A stretch of DNA of 64,000 nucleotides from Pycnopodia helianthoides (GCA_032158295.1 CM063249.1:21144270-21208269), one strand, 5' to 3'; positions 11,141-21,255 are shown, counted from the first letter of the stretch. The notes: generated from the letters alone by a model not told the origin. Numbers and translations are program-made.

Positions 11141-11470
11141 CGTGTCATGGCGGAGCAGTTAAAGAGCACCAGACTCAAGCTCTAGTAATTCTGATTAGCA
11201 GAGTGTGGGTTCGAGTCCCGGTCGTGGCACTGAATTGTGTCCTTGTGCAAGATACTCTACAATTTGTGCTTTGTCTTTGGGATGGGACATTAAGCCGTAG
11301 GTCCTGTGTCCTAGGATTCTTAGTGCAGGAAAATGAACCCGGAACACTTATCATGGAAGAGTAGGGATTAACCCAGGTGTTTCTGGTTCACATAGCAAGC
11401 ACCCTTGTTTACAGGTTTCCTCAGACTTGTGAGCTACAGTGATTAAGTTCACTCATGAGGCATCCTTGCA
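11141..11470 (+). mobile_element. tRNA-derived SINE, type L1, near full length
   Basis: The head resembles a class II tRNA: GTGTCATGGCGGAGCAGTTA, 'caccagactcaagctctag', and the B box GTGGGTTCGAGTCCCGG. The body has GTGTCCTTGTGCAAGATACT and 'gggatgggacattaagccg'. The tail is 'gtttcctcagacttgtgagc', 'tacagtgattaagttcactc' and 'gaggcatccttg'. The tail TTAA (in GTGATTAAGTTC) is intact here; it is the site occupied by TTAA elements in other copies. Relatives: 11830, 42955, 44440 and 60606. Confidence 0.75.
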
Positions 11471-11829
11471 TTTTCGAACAATCATTTATCCAGGGGCCTC
11501 TTTCATTTCCCTATTGTTGGACTATGTCACGACACAAGGAACTATGTGATCAAATAAAATGGCATCCACAATCAATGTTCCTGAGTATATAGGTCCCAGA
11601 GTGGTACTGTAGAACAAGCCTCGACTACCAGTCATTAATATCATAATAACACACACTTCTTAAATAGTACTTTATCTTTGCCTTTACCACAGTCCTGATT
11701 ATTTTTACATTTTGATTTATGCAGAGCTACATGTACAAATGTATTTTTGAAATGAGATCATTAATCATGTAAGCGCCTATACAGTGATGTGGCGCTGTCT
11801 ACATGCAGTCAACCCTATCAGAATCACTG
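11471..11829. other. Unassigned DNA
   Basis: No gene or clear repeat recognised. Confidence 0.35.
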
Positions 11830-12050
11830 GGGGGAAAAACCCTTCTCTTAACAATAAGAGTATCAAGTTTGTTTACGTACATTAAACAACACAAGGACGG
11901 CTAAAATACGCCCCATCCGAAGGACAAAGTATGATTAGAAACATGTCTTGCTCAAAAAGCCTAAAAGACTCAAGTTTCATGACTCGGACCCAAACCCACA
12001 CTCTGATCTGAAAACACCAGAATTTGAGTCAGATGCACCAGACTGCTATG
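11830..12050 (-). mobile_element. SINE type L1, degraded, minus strand
   Basis: Contains 'gccccatccgaaggacaaag', 'catgtcttgctcaa' and 'ccaaacccacactctgatc' followed by 'caccagaatttgagtc'. These are the complement of the L1 body and head, in order, but are diverged. Confidence 0.5.
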
Positions 12051-12367
12051 ACACAAAAAATAGACCAATCCCATGAAGCTCCGCCCTTTACTGCATTGAC
12101 CAATCATAACCATGGAGCAAACAGCCAAAAGTCTTACATGTTAAAAACCCATAAGAAAATGTATAAAAAACAATTTTCCACCATATGGATTGCTGCGTTG
12201 TGTATTTTGTGTCTGGCAGAGCAAGAGGCATATATGTCACATGACACGTTTCCCATGTAGGTGCTGTTGATACTGACAGTTACTGTGGTAGACAGTGCTT
12301 AACTCTTTTCTTTCCACAGATTCCCCATGTGTTTTGCATTGCCTGTGGCCAAAATTGTTCTTAAAAG

Positions 12368-12643
12368 TTAAAGGGACACATTGTCTACAGATTGGGGGCT
12401 TTGGGCTTTAAAAGCAGTTGTTATGAAATGAGTATGATTGGAAAGATGTTTTAAAGTAGAATATAATGATCCACACAAATATCCCTCGACGATGTGTGGT
12501 TTTCCGTTTACTTCGTGAACTAATTCACAGTCAGTAACTTTGTGGAGCAAAAATTTTGATTCTACAAAATGGCGGACTTCATTTCATAGTGAACGCTTTT
12601 AAAAACCCAAAGCGTCAAATCCGAAGGCAATGTGTCCCTTTAA
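12368..12643. mobile_element. TTAA-flanked element, family F, complete copy
   Basis: 276 bp from TTAA 12368-12371 to TTAA 12640-12643. The terminal inverted repeats are AAAGGGACACATTG and CAATGTGTCCCTTT, followed by 'gggggctttgggcttt' / 'aaaacccaaagcg'. Inner block: 'attggaaagatgttttaaag'. 'acaaaatggcgga' sits right of centre. Partial relatives are at 7906 and 20968. Confidence 0.8.
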
Positions 12644-12847
12644 AACTCGAGCCAACTTATCAACGTATGGTAAAAAACAGAGCCAATATGGGTCAATTTA
12701 CTATCTTTACTTGGGAATATAAAGGCTTGTATGTTCACATCAACATCATTAATACGGAGCTTGCCTTAGTTTACTTTCATATAATAATTCCAAGGCTTAA
12801 CTTTACTTTCCCAACAATATGGTGTAATTTGTATGAGCCATAAACTA

Positions 12848-12950
12848 AAGCACTTTGAAGAAACAGTCTCACATGCGTAAAGCTCAATATGGTTGGGACC
12901 AATTTGTTCCTAGAAGTTTGAGTATGCATGAGACTTGCACAGTCAATATG
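12848..12950 (+). repeat. Dispersed repeat, pair with 10845-10942
   Basis: Contains 'ttgaagaaacagtctcac', 'caatatggttgggaccaatt' and 'gagacttgcacagtc', matching 10845-10942. The region from here to 13590 has no recognised gene; its open frames are AT-rich and lack motifs. Confidence 0.5.
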
Positions 12951-13590
12951 AGCCAATTAGTACCTGCCATGGTAACACTATGCAATAAACAACAGCGACA
13001 TATAAGTTTGACGTCATTTGAAATGTCAGTGCATCAATTAAATGTACTTGAAAGAACAGTCTCAAACCAGCAGTATTTTACATATTGTAGATTGCATCTG
13101 ACAGTAGAAATTTATCCCTCAAACATCAATAAAGAGCCCAGAGATATCCATTGAAAATATTTCCATTATAAATTATAAGTCACCCATTCACAAAGTCACT
13201 ACGGATAACCATTAATGGCACTTAAGTTTTCATTGCAACTTTTGAAGGCTGAAAATTGTTGGCGGGTCTATTCATCATTGGAAATTCATTTTTCTCATTT
13301 CACCCTGAATGATATGATGGAAAATTCAATTGGATCTGTACCAGCGTCAGTTTGACTACCATGTTATTAGTTGGCAAACAAGGCAATTTACTTGAAGAGG
13401 CCATGCAGTATAGACTGGTACTGTTGATCCTGTAATTACAACATTTATAGAAAACTAAATTTATTCAGGATTTGTGTATTGCTTTTATCAAATCTGTTTT
13501 GCCCTTCAAATACCTCTAAATGAAAATAAAAACTAGAAATGGTAATTATTCAAAAAATAAGTTGCTGATTTTTAAGCACAAAGCTTTTTT

Positions 13591-13765
13591 GGCATGTAGT
13601 AGCCGAGCGGGTCAGTGTATCGGACTCAAGTTCTGGTGGCTAAGTCATCAGGACATGGTTCAAATCCCGGTCATGACACTGGTGTCCTTGAGCAAGACAC
13701 TGAACTATAATTGCTTCTCTTCACTCAGGGGTAAATGGGTATCTCTGTGAGGGCAGAGGTGTTTC
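13591..13765 (+). mobile_element. tRNA-derived SINE, type L2, 3' truncated
   Basis: Head: GGCATGTAGTAGCCGAGCGG, GTCAGTGTATCGGACTCAAG and B box ATGGTTCAAATCCCGGTCAT. Body: GTGTCCTTGAGCAAGACACT and 'aggggtaaatgggtatctct'. A fuller minus-strand copy is at 19376-19707, and a plus copy at 48964-49240 shows the distal body and TTA-rich tail. Confidence 0.7.
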
Positions 13766-13883
13766 TTGTGATTGATTAAGCTTGGTGTGCTACATATTTG
13801 GAAGCTCAGGCTGTAAAATCCCAAGACAGATGAGATGGTTTCCCTCCTACTGCCAACACAAATTGTTATTGAGTTGAGTTGAC

Positions 13884-14110
13884 TGACCATTCAAAACCAT
13901 TTGGTCGAATGGTTTTGAGTGGTGAGCTAACTGTGTATAGAGTAGACCCCCTGAATGGTTGCAAATGGTATGTCAGCTTATCTATAGCCCAGTTTGGATA
14001 CTTTCAAATGGTAGCACAGGTGTCCTTTAACTTTGTCTGGAAACTTTTAAGTGGTGGAATGGTTTGCCCTTGGAGTGGTGATGTTGAGTGCATTGTTTTG
14101 AATGGCAGGA
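13884..14110. repeat. Inverted-repeat element built from ATGGTTTTGA modules
   Basis: Opens ACCATTCAAAACCATTTGGT, which immediately folds on CGAATGGTTTTGAGTGGT, and then carries further copies of 'gaatggt' and 'caaatggta' to about 14110. A more compact relative with clear inverted ends is at 18248-18435. Confidence 0.5.
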
Positions 14111-14383
14111 CAGCTGAACTCAATTAGGGTTACAATGTTTTTGTAAACACAGTGCCAGTGGTCCCCCCCCCCCAACTGATAAACACAAGGCTGGGTGCAT
14201 TACACTAGGGGTAAACACAAGATATATGCATATGGGCATGTTCCATTTTTACAGAGGTTAAAATTGTTATGTTATTGTATGCTTTTAATTGTTTTGATAC
14301 TATTCATAAGTATTATATAACTCATTACATAATATTATAAAGAAAATAATAGTAGGATACATTTTTTAAAGACTTGGTAAAGG

Positions 14384-14411
14384 TATAAAAGGCCTGCTTC
14401 ACAGCCCCTCA
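14384..14411 (+). promoter_or_regulatory. TATA box and probable start site of the piggyBac-derived gene
   Basis: TATAAAAGG at 14384-14392 is followed by CTCAGCC with the A at 14411, 27 bases downstream, the normal TATA-to-start spacing. The ATG at 14511 would leave a 5' UTR of about 100 bases with two very short upstream reading frames (14417 and 14464). The 14116-14383 stretch before it has a C run and nothing else recognised. Confidence 0.55.
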
Positions 14412-14510
14412 GCCCAATGCTTTGAGTGAGCTTTTGAAGTGAACTTGTCTGAAATAAGAGCAAATGACCAACTTGGAGTGCAAGTCTTTTCATTACAAGG
14501 GAGTTTGAGA

Positions 14511-14575
14511 ATGGATGTGATGGAACTGTTCCAGAAAGCGATACAGGGAAGAAAGCGGAAGCGTGAAGAAGAAGG
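14511..14575 (+). CDS. Exon 1 of the piggyBac-derived transposase gene
   Basis: The ATG has A at -3 and G at +4, a good eukaryotic start context. It encodes MDVMELFQKAIQGRKRKREE and one further residue, with a basic GRKRKR cluster that could act as a nuclear-localisation signal. The exon ends GG|GTAAAT (donor at 14576) in phase 2. Joined to the acceptor TTTTATAG (AG at 14858-14859), the first base of exon 2 completes a Gly codon and the frame runs straight into the long exon 2 reading frame. Without splicing the frame would end at once (GGG TAA). The TATA box about 125 bases upstream fits the model. The intron (14576-14859) contains a TTAA-element remnant. Conservation of the frame across the junction is the main support; no transcript was available. 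Confidence 0.6.
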
Positions 14576-14649
14576 GTAAATATACCTGTACAATTATGAC
14601 TTTTCTAAAGCAAGAATGTTTTAGCACACTTTTTTGAACTGAGTTCAAT

Positions 14650-14829
14650 AGGGAATGTACACTTTTGGTGAAGTTCAACAAGAACTAAGAGATATGCAAT
14701 AACAGTTTTACACCAACCTGTAAAAGATTTAGCTCATTTCATTATTCCATTTACTAGAAAAAAATGATATCATGTAAGTTTTGTGTGAATCTGTGAACAG
14801 TTATATTTTTCAATCTTACCAATAGGTAA
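14650..14829. mobile_element. TTAA-element remnant inside the transposase intron
   Basis: Contains 'gtacacttttggtgaa', 'ccaacctgtaaaagatttag', 'catgtaagttttgtgtgaat' and 'caatcttaccaata', the same order of blocks as family B. Clean TTAA termini are not seen. It occupies most of the short intron. Confidence 0.5.
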
Positions 14830-14859
14830 GTCATGAAGTAATTGTCTTTTCTTTTATAG

Positions 14860-17431
14860 GTTTGAAGGGAGGAAGAAAAACGAAAGCAGAGTTGAAGAAA
14901 GGAAAAGAGTAGAAGAAAGATGGGTGATGGTATGTGATGAGGAAGAAGACGAAAAGCCGATGGACACCACATCTGACAAAGAGGAAGAGGAGTGGTTGGA
15001 TGATGGAGAGGAAGCAGATGATGAAGGAGAAGAGTCTGAAAGAGTAGAAGGAGAGCAGTTAGTGTTAGGGTTGGTGACAGAAGGGAAGAATGGAATGGAT
15101 GAAAAACAACGGCAGCAGGAAAAGAGAAGACTACTGAAAGGAAGAATGAGAGAAAAGCATGAAGAGGAGAAGAAGAAACTGAAGGTAGAGACACTCAAGA
15201 TGAGAGAGAAACAAAGAGAGGAAAAGGAAAAGAAGAAATTCATGGTAGAGAAGAAAACACATCCTGAAGAAAAGAAAAAGATGAAAGCCAAGAGGAGGAA
15301 AGAGGAGGAAAAACAAAGACAGAGGGAAGAGCAAAGAGAGCAGAAAAGACAACATGATAAGGAGAAACAAAGAAGTCAGAAGCAGAAAGAGGAAAAAGAA
15401 AGAGTAAATGAAGAAAAAGAAAAGAAGAGGAGAAAACATGAGGAGGAAGAGAAACAGAAAGAAGAGGGAAGAACAGCAAAGAAGGAGGCGGAACAGAGAG
15501 AGGAAGAGGAGCGAGAAAGAAGAAGAGAGAGGCAGGAGGAAGAAGAACAAGAGCTGGAGCAAGAAATGCAGCAGGAGGATAAGAGGAGAAGTCATCAGGA
15601 GGAGGAAGAAGAGAGTCCAGAGGAGGAGGAGGTGGGAAGTGATGAAGATGACAGCGAGGAAGACTTCCTGTATGAGCTATCTGATGCGGCAGGGTCATCC
15701 TCAGAAGAAGACGCATCATCTTCAGACGACAGTGGATCTGACACATCATCTGATCCACCCATGCCGGTTCGAAGAGGAAGGCGATTTCAAACTCAGCCCC
15801 CAGAGTCGGATGCAGATCCGGACAAGTTTGACATCACTTCACAGATCCCCCACAACCCAGACCGGCATGGGTGGACCAGAGACCAAACCAAGCTCAAGAC
15901 AAAGACATTTAAGGGCCCAAGACCATATGGGCCCACATTCCCACGACCGAATGAAGATAATCCACTAGACTATTTCTTATCATTTTTTCCGTTGATCCTT
16001 TTCCAAAGAATAACCCATTATACAAACCAGTCAATAAACCCCAAGTTTCGGTCCAAAACCACACTAGAAGAGATAAAGGCCTGGTTCGGGATACATGTCA
16101 TGCAGGGTGTCCACCCAAACACCAATGCTGAGGACGACTGGTCGGTGCATCCAGGCCTCAGAAATAACCTTGTGTCTTCCACCATGACACGAGGGAGATT
16201 TTATCTCCTCTCTGAGGTTCTGGCGTGCACCAATCCTGCCAAAGGACCAAAGAAGATAAGGGACAAGAAAGACCGCTACATGTGGATGAAGTGTCATCCT
16301 TTGTACCCTTTACAGGTCATTTGGGATTCAGTCAGCGACAACTGCCTCAGGAACTACAATCCACAGAGGGAGTTGTCTCTGGACGAAGCAACGATTAAGT
16401 ACAAGGGTACCAAGGCAAACCCTAACCCTAACCCTAACCCTAACCTTAACCCTAACCCTGACCCTAACCCTAACCCAACCAAGATGGGATTCAAAATCTA
16501 CACTGTCTGCGAGGCCAGATCTGGATATCTTCTCCACATGAAAATCCACTCCAAGGAGGGCATTAAGATGAAAGATCTGTCCTTGCAGATGATGGAACCC
16601 TTCTTTGGTTGGTATCATCGACTGCACTGTGACAAGTTGTATACGTCAGTTGCCCTTGCCAAAGATCTCCTTTCTGAGAAGACATATCTGTGCGGTGCTG
16701 TTAAACGGTCATCCAGGGGATTGCCAGATGATTTCAGTGTAAATCCTCTGATCAATCCCACGAAGCACCGCCAGATCAGTCTAATGCATAAGTGCCCACG
16801 TGGTACTTTGTATTCTCGGCAGCAGGGGCAGCTGACGATGGTCCTTTGGCGGGATACGAAGGTGGTTAGTCTGCTTTCCACATGCCACCCGGGATATCGG
16901 AACCGGGCAAAAGACCACCTTACCAGGAATGTTAAAGAGAGGGGAGAACGTACTTCTTCAAAAAAGCAAGTCCCTGCTCCTCCACATGCCATAGATTACA
17001 CTCAGTTCATTGGCGGTGTAGACCGTGCTGATCAGTTACGGTCTTATCAGTCATGCAGCAGACAATCAATGAAATGGTGGAGGAACGTTCTGTACTTCCT
17101 GGTAGATGTTGCCCGGGTTAACGCCTGGCTTTGTTACAAACACAACACTGAAGCAGACTCAGGCGTTACCCCGATGTCCCACAGGCAGTTCACTGTGGAG
17201 ATAGCAACGCGCCTCATCGCTGGCTTTGGGGAGGGCACCCCTGCTCACCAGGCACACACCCTGCCACCGGTACCTAAAGTCAACGGTCCCAACCAGGCAC
17301 ACACCCTGCCACCGGTACCTAAAGTCAACGGTCCCAACATGTGCTCATCCGAATGCCGTCCAGAAATCCAAAGATGTGCATCCAGTGCCGCAGAGATGGC
17401 CGTAGAACAAGACTGGGTCATCCTGTGGTAA
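14860..17431 (+). CDS. PiggyBac-derived transposase, exon 2 (PGBD-like)
   Basis: Encodes residues 22-878 of the spliced protein. Residues up to about 290 are an extreme E/K/R-rich, probably coiled-coil region, followed by an acidic serine-rich stretch. The piggyBac DDE fold begins near PLDYFLSFFP (about residue 388). Catalytic aspartates are visible: D530 in SLDEATIKYKG, D613 in HCDKLYTSV, and D743 and D746 in GGVDRADQ, matching the family pattern D-D-D/D. A (CCCTAA)n-encoded Asn-Pro tract lies between D530 and KMGFKIY. Later, NVLYFLVDVARVNAW matches the terminal core helix. A 45-bp exact tandem duplication (17249-17338) precedes a frame change, so the reading frame ends at 17431 without the Cys-rich tail, which survives in another frame (17338-17505). 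The family cuts and pastes DNA at TTAA in the nucleus. It may be an ageing transposon copy or a domesticated derivative. Family assignment is firm; activity is doubtful. Confidence 0.88.
16418..16480 (+). repeat. Interstitial telomeric repeat (CCCTAA)n inside the transposase
   Basis: 63 bases, about ten units of CCCTAA with three variant units (CCTTAA, CCCTGA, CCCAAC). Because six bases equal two codons, it reads as alternating Asn-Pro in frame and any unit number keeps the frame open. It sits where other piggyBac transposases have the RxxxKQYxPxKP linker. See the finding. Confidence 0.9.
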
Positions 17432-17505
17432 CCCGGACTGGATGCACATCTTGCAACATTCATCTGTGCAAGGATGTCTGCTTCCTCAAATATCATTCAG
17501 CATAG
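17338..17505 (+). pseudogene. Out-of-frame piggyBac cysteine-rich C-terminal domain
   Basis: In the frame offset from the transposase reading frame, 56 codons encode a typical zinc-binding piggyBac tail: CIQC at 17377-17388, CTSC at 17443-17454, then LCKDVCF and KYH before TAG at 17503-17505. In active piggyBac enzymes this domain binds the transposon ends. The annotated frame instead runs into an unrelated tail and stops at 17431. A single indel near 17338, at the edge of the 45-bp duplication, would explain this. Possible explanations are a damaged copy, an assembly error, or a small unannotated intron. Confidence 0.8.
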
Positions 17506-17571
17506 GGTAGGGCAGTTGATTCACACCTTACAGATAGTTCCCAATAGACGCCATCTTTACGGGCAAAACTG

Positions 17572-17577
17572 AATAAA
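17572..17577 (+). terminator. Polyadenylation signal AATAAA
   Basis: AATAAA lies 141 bases after the transposase stop and 67 bases after the out-of-frame cysteine-domain stop, a normal place for a 3' end. Position is the only support. Confidence 0.4.
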
Positions 17578-18247
17578 CTGCGTCAAGCGTTCTTGTTTTA
17601 AGTGGTTACTGACCAATCATGCAATGGATTGGATGAAACTCATAAATCATGCACACTGCAGGCATTGCATACTTGTGCAAAAAACAAATTAATTAATGCC
17701 TATAAAGATGGCCGACTTATGCTGTGTAACATCAACTGTTGGCTATCTATACTAGGATTTAAACTTAAATCATTTACAATATCAACTTACAATACTTGAA
17801 CGGTAAACTTACTTTTCTTAGTTTTGAAATAAAAAAAAAACATGTATTTGACATCAACGTATAATTTGTTTTTGGGGGAACAAGAAAAAAAGATTTTATC
17901 AAGTAATGCTGTGAAATAAACGAGAAGACAAAAATGACTTTGTGTGTAAAGTGTGTAAAGCACATATAAATAGAAACTTTTAGTCAAACAGAGTTTTGTA
18001 TACAACTTAGGCCTACTTTTCTTAGTTCTTGAAATTAAGTACAGTAAAGTATACTTCAGGTAAATAAGAATAAGACCTTTGTGTTCAGTTGCCCATATAC
18101 CATTAAAAACAAAGAAACAAAAAAGGCAAGGATGAAGGGTTCATACACAGAAATAGCTAATCTTTCTGTGAATCCACTGAGCCAAATACAAAACAAATGC
18201 CCCAAAATCAACCTTCCAGGAGTGCACAATTACTGTGCAATACATTC
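17578..18247. other. Unassigned DNA
   Basis: AT-rich, with no gene or repeat recognised. I looked for the right-hand transposon terminus (TTAA plus an inverted copy near 14 kb) and did not find a convincing pair. Confidence 0.35.
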
Positions 18248-18435
18248 ACCATTCAAAACCATTTAGCCGTGGGGGCATACCACAGTGCAGTGTATCCACC
18301 ACTCAAAACCATTTGAATGGTTGTGAATGGTGACACAGCTTATCATCAATACAGGTCAAATGGTACTGCCATGTGTGTACACAAACTATTGGGTTGTAAA
18401 CATTAGTGAATTTTGAATGGTTTTGAATGGTGTAT
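18248..18435. mobile_element. Short inverted-repeat element, ATGGTTTTGA type
   Basis: About 188 bp with inverted ends CACCATTCAAAACCATT and AATGGTTTTGAATGGTG. A second internal pair (CACTCAAAACCATTTGAATG, then GTTGTGAATGGTG) sits around 18300-18330. No coding capacity. A longer relative lies at 13884-14110. Confidence 0.65.
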
Positions 18436-18615
18436 CAGTAGGAGGGTTTTTAAGGAATGAAATAAATGGCCCAGTGACCAGGGGTAATAATGTTGAAGTG
18501 CCACGAGCGTCACTGAGTGATGAATTTGAGCACGACATTGTATACAAGAAGCCAATATCATAAAGTTTGTAATAAACAGGGCCATGCTGATGATTCTTTC
18601 TGTCAGAAATCATCA

Positions 18616-18717
18616 AATTAAATGATATCATAGACCATTTTAATGTGAGGTTAGAGGTTCTTTTACTCCCATTTTCTCCCACTTTCATGAGGACTCTATC
18701 TATTGGAGCCCCTCTTT
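18616..18717. mobile_element. Partial family G element
   Basis: Matches the right part of 25867-26416: 'ccattttaatgtgaggttag', 'ttctcccactttcatgagga' and 'tctatctattggagcccctc'. A (GA)n run of about 18 bases follows at 18743-18760. Confidence 0.5.
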
Positions 18718-18876
18718 ATATTGCACATCCCTCATAAATAATTGAGAGAGAGAGAGAGAGCTACACTTTGCAAGTTCCTTACCAATATAAGAAGGAAGTA
18801 TAATGGTTTGATATGTACACAATTTAATTAAAGAGCTCACTTGGGTTTAATCATGATAAACCTTGAAATTTTACCT

Positions 18877-19264
18877 TTAAAACTAGGGTTTTTTGTCAAC
18901 TAAATGCTTATGTATTTATAGATAAAGACACAATAAAAGTCACATTGAAAGTTTCAGGTGAATACAGTGTAGGCCTATACTTGCTGAGAAAACAGCAAAA
19001 AACTGTCACTGTATTTTCACAAGAATGTGAATCTAACCACGACTAGCAAGGTGACAGCGGGTACCAACCGCATAACTGGCTGTAGCATTCGCAAGAAAAC
19101 TGAGATCCATTCTCAGATTTGTTTGTTGAAAAAATATCCGAACCATACACTTCCTTTCTTAAAATAGAAATAGTTTATACTGAGCAGCTGCAGTACTTCT
19201 CACCAATTAAGTTTTTATGGTCACTTTTCAAGTGTTTACCAGTCTACACTCCCATTGAGATTAA
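18877..19264. mobile_element. TTAA-flanked element, family C, diverged
   Basis: 388 bp from TTAA 18877-18880 to TTAA 19261-19264. Order of blocks: GGGTTTTTTGTCAAC, 'ataaaagtcacattgaaagt', 'gggtaccaaccgcataactg', 'attctcagatttg' and 'cttctcaccaattaagtttt'. It matches 22868-23338 throughout but with many changes. Confidence 0.65.
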
Positions 19265-19375
19265 AGTATTTATGTACACTATAAGACCATTAAGAGGTGT
19301 CAGATGCAATTACTTGAACGAATAAATTACAAGGAATGGTTACCTTGCATGAGACTAATTTAATAATAAAAGTAA

Positions 19376-19707
19376 CTAGTTCTTATATAGCACATTTTAC
19401 AATAACGTAATGAGCTTTACATTAATGCACTGGTCATATGGCAAATAACATTCCTTTAATCTTTCTCAGCTCCCTGGGGAGTATACAGCCCCGAGCTGTC
19501 ATGGCCCTCGGAAGGCTTTTTTAAACACAATATCAACCTCTACCCTCGCAAGTACCCATTTATACCCCTTGGTGAAAAGAAGCAGTCACAGTAAAGCATC
19601 TTGCTCAAGGACACAAGTGTCATGACCGGGAATCGAACCCACACCCCGATGACTTAAACACCATAACTTGAATCTGATGCTCTAAACCGCTCGGCCCATG
19701 GCACCCC
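19376..19707 (-). mobile_element. tRNA-derived SINE, type L2, minus strand, full length
   Basis: On the minus strand: head GTGCCATGGGCCGAGCGGTT, 'tagagcatcagattcaagtt', B box GTGGGTTCGATTCCCGGTCA and body GTGTCCTTGAGCAAGATGCT. The tail has 'tccccagggagctgagaaag', 'gaccagtgcattaatgtaaa' and 'tataagaactagttactttt'. It defines the L2 subfamily; compare 13591 and 48964. Confidence 0.7.
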
Positions 19708-19712
19708 AATTT

Positions 19713-20117
19713 TAAGTGTAATGCCCTTCACTGAAGAGTTATCATTTGGAAAGGCACATCTTGACCACCGCACCTGAGGTTTGAACGAGTCTTGAGATCT
19801 TCGGCTTTTGACAGGTCTGCTGTCTACCCAGCTTTCCTAGCAATCAAAGGCCAACAGCTGCCCACTCTGTAGCGTAATTATCAAACAAACCCCCACATTA
19901 ATCTAAGCCATAAATGATCTCATCATTGCCTCTGAAAGCACTGGCAACACCCTGCTCAATCATCATACATCACTAGTGTCTGCAACTCATAAGATATGTT
20001 TTTAAACATGATCATAAAAACATTTTAAGCTTCAAATCCTGCAGTCTTGTAGATTTCCAACCAAATTCAAGCTTTACAGTGTATGACCAAATAAGACAAA
20101 ATAATTGCAGTCATTTT
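19713..20117. other. Unassigned DNA
   Basis: No gene or clear repeat recognised. Confidence 0.3.
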
Positions 20118-20402
20118 CCCCAAAAATATATTTCAATCTGAGAAACGATTCATTCATTAATCGTTTCTCATATTTTTAAGGACTGGTGTCCGTTCGTGCA
20201 TGCTGCGACCAAAGATGCAGTTGGTACCTGTCACCTCGCTAAATACGGATTGATTTGATGTTCTTGTGAAAATCTGTTTTCTCAGCTACTGTAATCAGCT
20301 GAAACTCTCACATTTGACTTTTATTGCATCTTTCTTTATAATTTTGCCTATAAATCAGCATTACGGTGACAAAAAACAAGTTAGCTATGACCCTCCATTT
20401 AA
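20118..20402. mobile_element. Family C element, right half
   Basis: Begins near the central hairpin (GAGAAACGAT, loop, ATCGTTTCTC). It continues with 'gatgcagttggtacctgtca' and 'gtcacctcgctaaatacgg', and ends GACCCTCCATTTAA with TTAA at 20399-20402. The left half is missing. Confidence 0.6.
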
Positions 20403-20967
20403 GCATACAATACTTATCCCACATCAGTTACGGATGAATCAAAAAAAATAATTAAAGTAGAAAGGCGTCAACCAGGCTGGTTTCATCAATTTCTTTCATA
20501 TCGTAAACAAACATGTTACTATGGTTTTATCTGAGTTAATGGAATCAGGCGAAAGGGAATACGTTTGTGTGTGACCTTACTGGGTTTATTGTACTTCCTT
20601 GGGGACACGCTTTGTGCAAAATAACACGGTTTGTCGTGACAGTCAAGTGTGTGTATTTCTCTCTACATGGCAACCAAAACACTGATGATCATGCTTTTGA
20701 ATTTTCCTTTGTTAACATTACACTTGCAGTAATTAAAGAGAGTGAATGAACTTATGTATCCATACGAAAAATTATAAGTAAAACTGCACATAAAATGGTT
20801 ATTTAGGAAAAGATAGCCAGCCACTATTTATTATAAAACATTCCAGTGTGCTTTTGGTAGAAGCCAACCTAAAAAATTGCTAACTTTGATAATGAGCATA
20901 TTTTCGCTTTGACAAATATTTGACTTGAAATTGTTAAATTACATTTTGCCAGATGGCGTGTTCATCT

Positions 20968-21150
20968 TTAAGGCGCACAATGTCCTCGGATTTGGCGCTC
21001 TGGGCTATAAAAAGTGTTTGTTTTAAAATGAATATGGTTGGAAAGATATTTTAAAGGCAGAATATATTGATTTACATAAATATCCCTTGAAATTGTGTGG
21101 TTTTCTTTAATTTCATGACAGAACACGGTCCAATATTTTGTACCACAAAA
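20968..21150. mobile_element. Family F element, left half
   Basis: TTAAGGCGCACAATGTC at 20968, then 'tttggcgctctgggctat', 'atatggttggaaagat' and 'cccttgaaattgtgtggttt'. The right arm is replaced by a SINE-like 3' segment. The 20403-20967 stretch before it holds nothing recognised. Confidence 0.5.
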
Positions 21151-21255
21151 AGTTGTGGGTTCGGATCCCACCCGAATAATATGCCTATGGTTTTTTTTTT
21201 TTCACAGGACTCGGAAAAGTACTGAGAATACAGTGCTTTACATACATCGGTGTAA
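21151..21255 (+). repeat. SINE-like 3' segment with a B box
   Basis: GTGGGTTCGGATCCCACC resembles a tRNA B-box arm. It is followed by 'cttttttttttttcacagga' type sequence and 'catacatcggtgtaagggta'. Shorter copies of the same tail occur at about 28480-28515 and 29065-29150. Confidence 0.45.

Noticed and set aside
14754..15758. Minus-strand Leu/Ser/Phe-rich reading frames
   Set aside because: They are the antisense shadow of the purine-rich transposase N-terminus.
16418..16480. A true chromosome end
   Set aside because: Only about ten units, embedded in frame inside a coding region with unique DNA on both sides.
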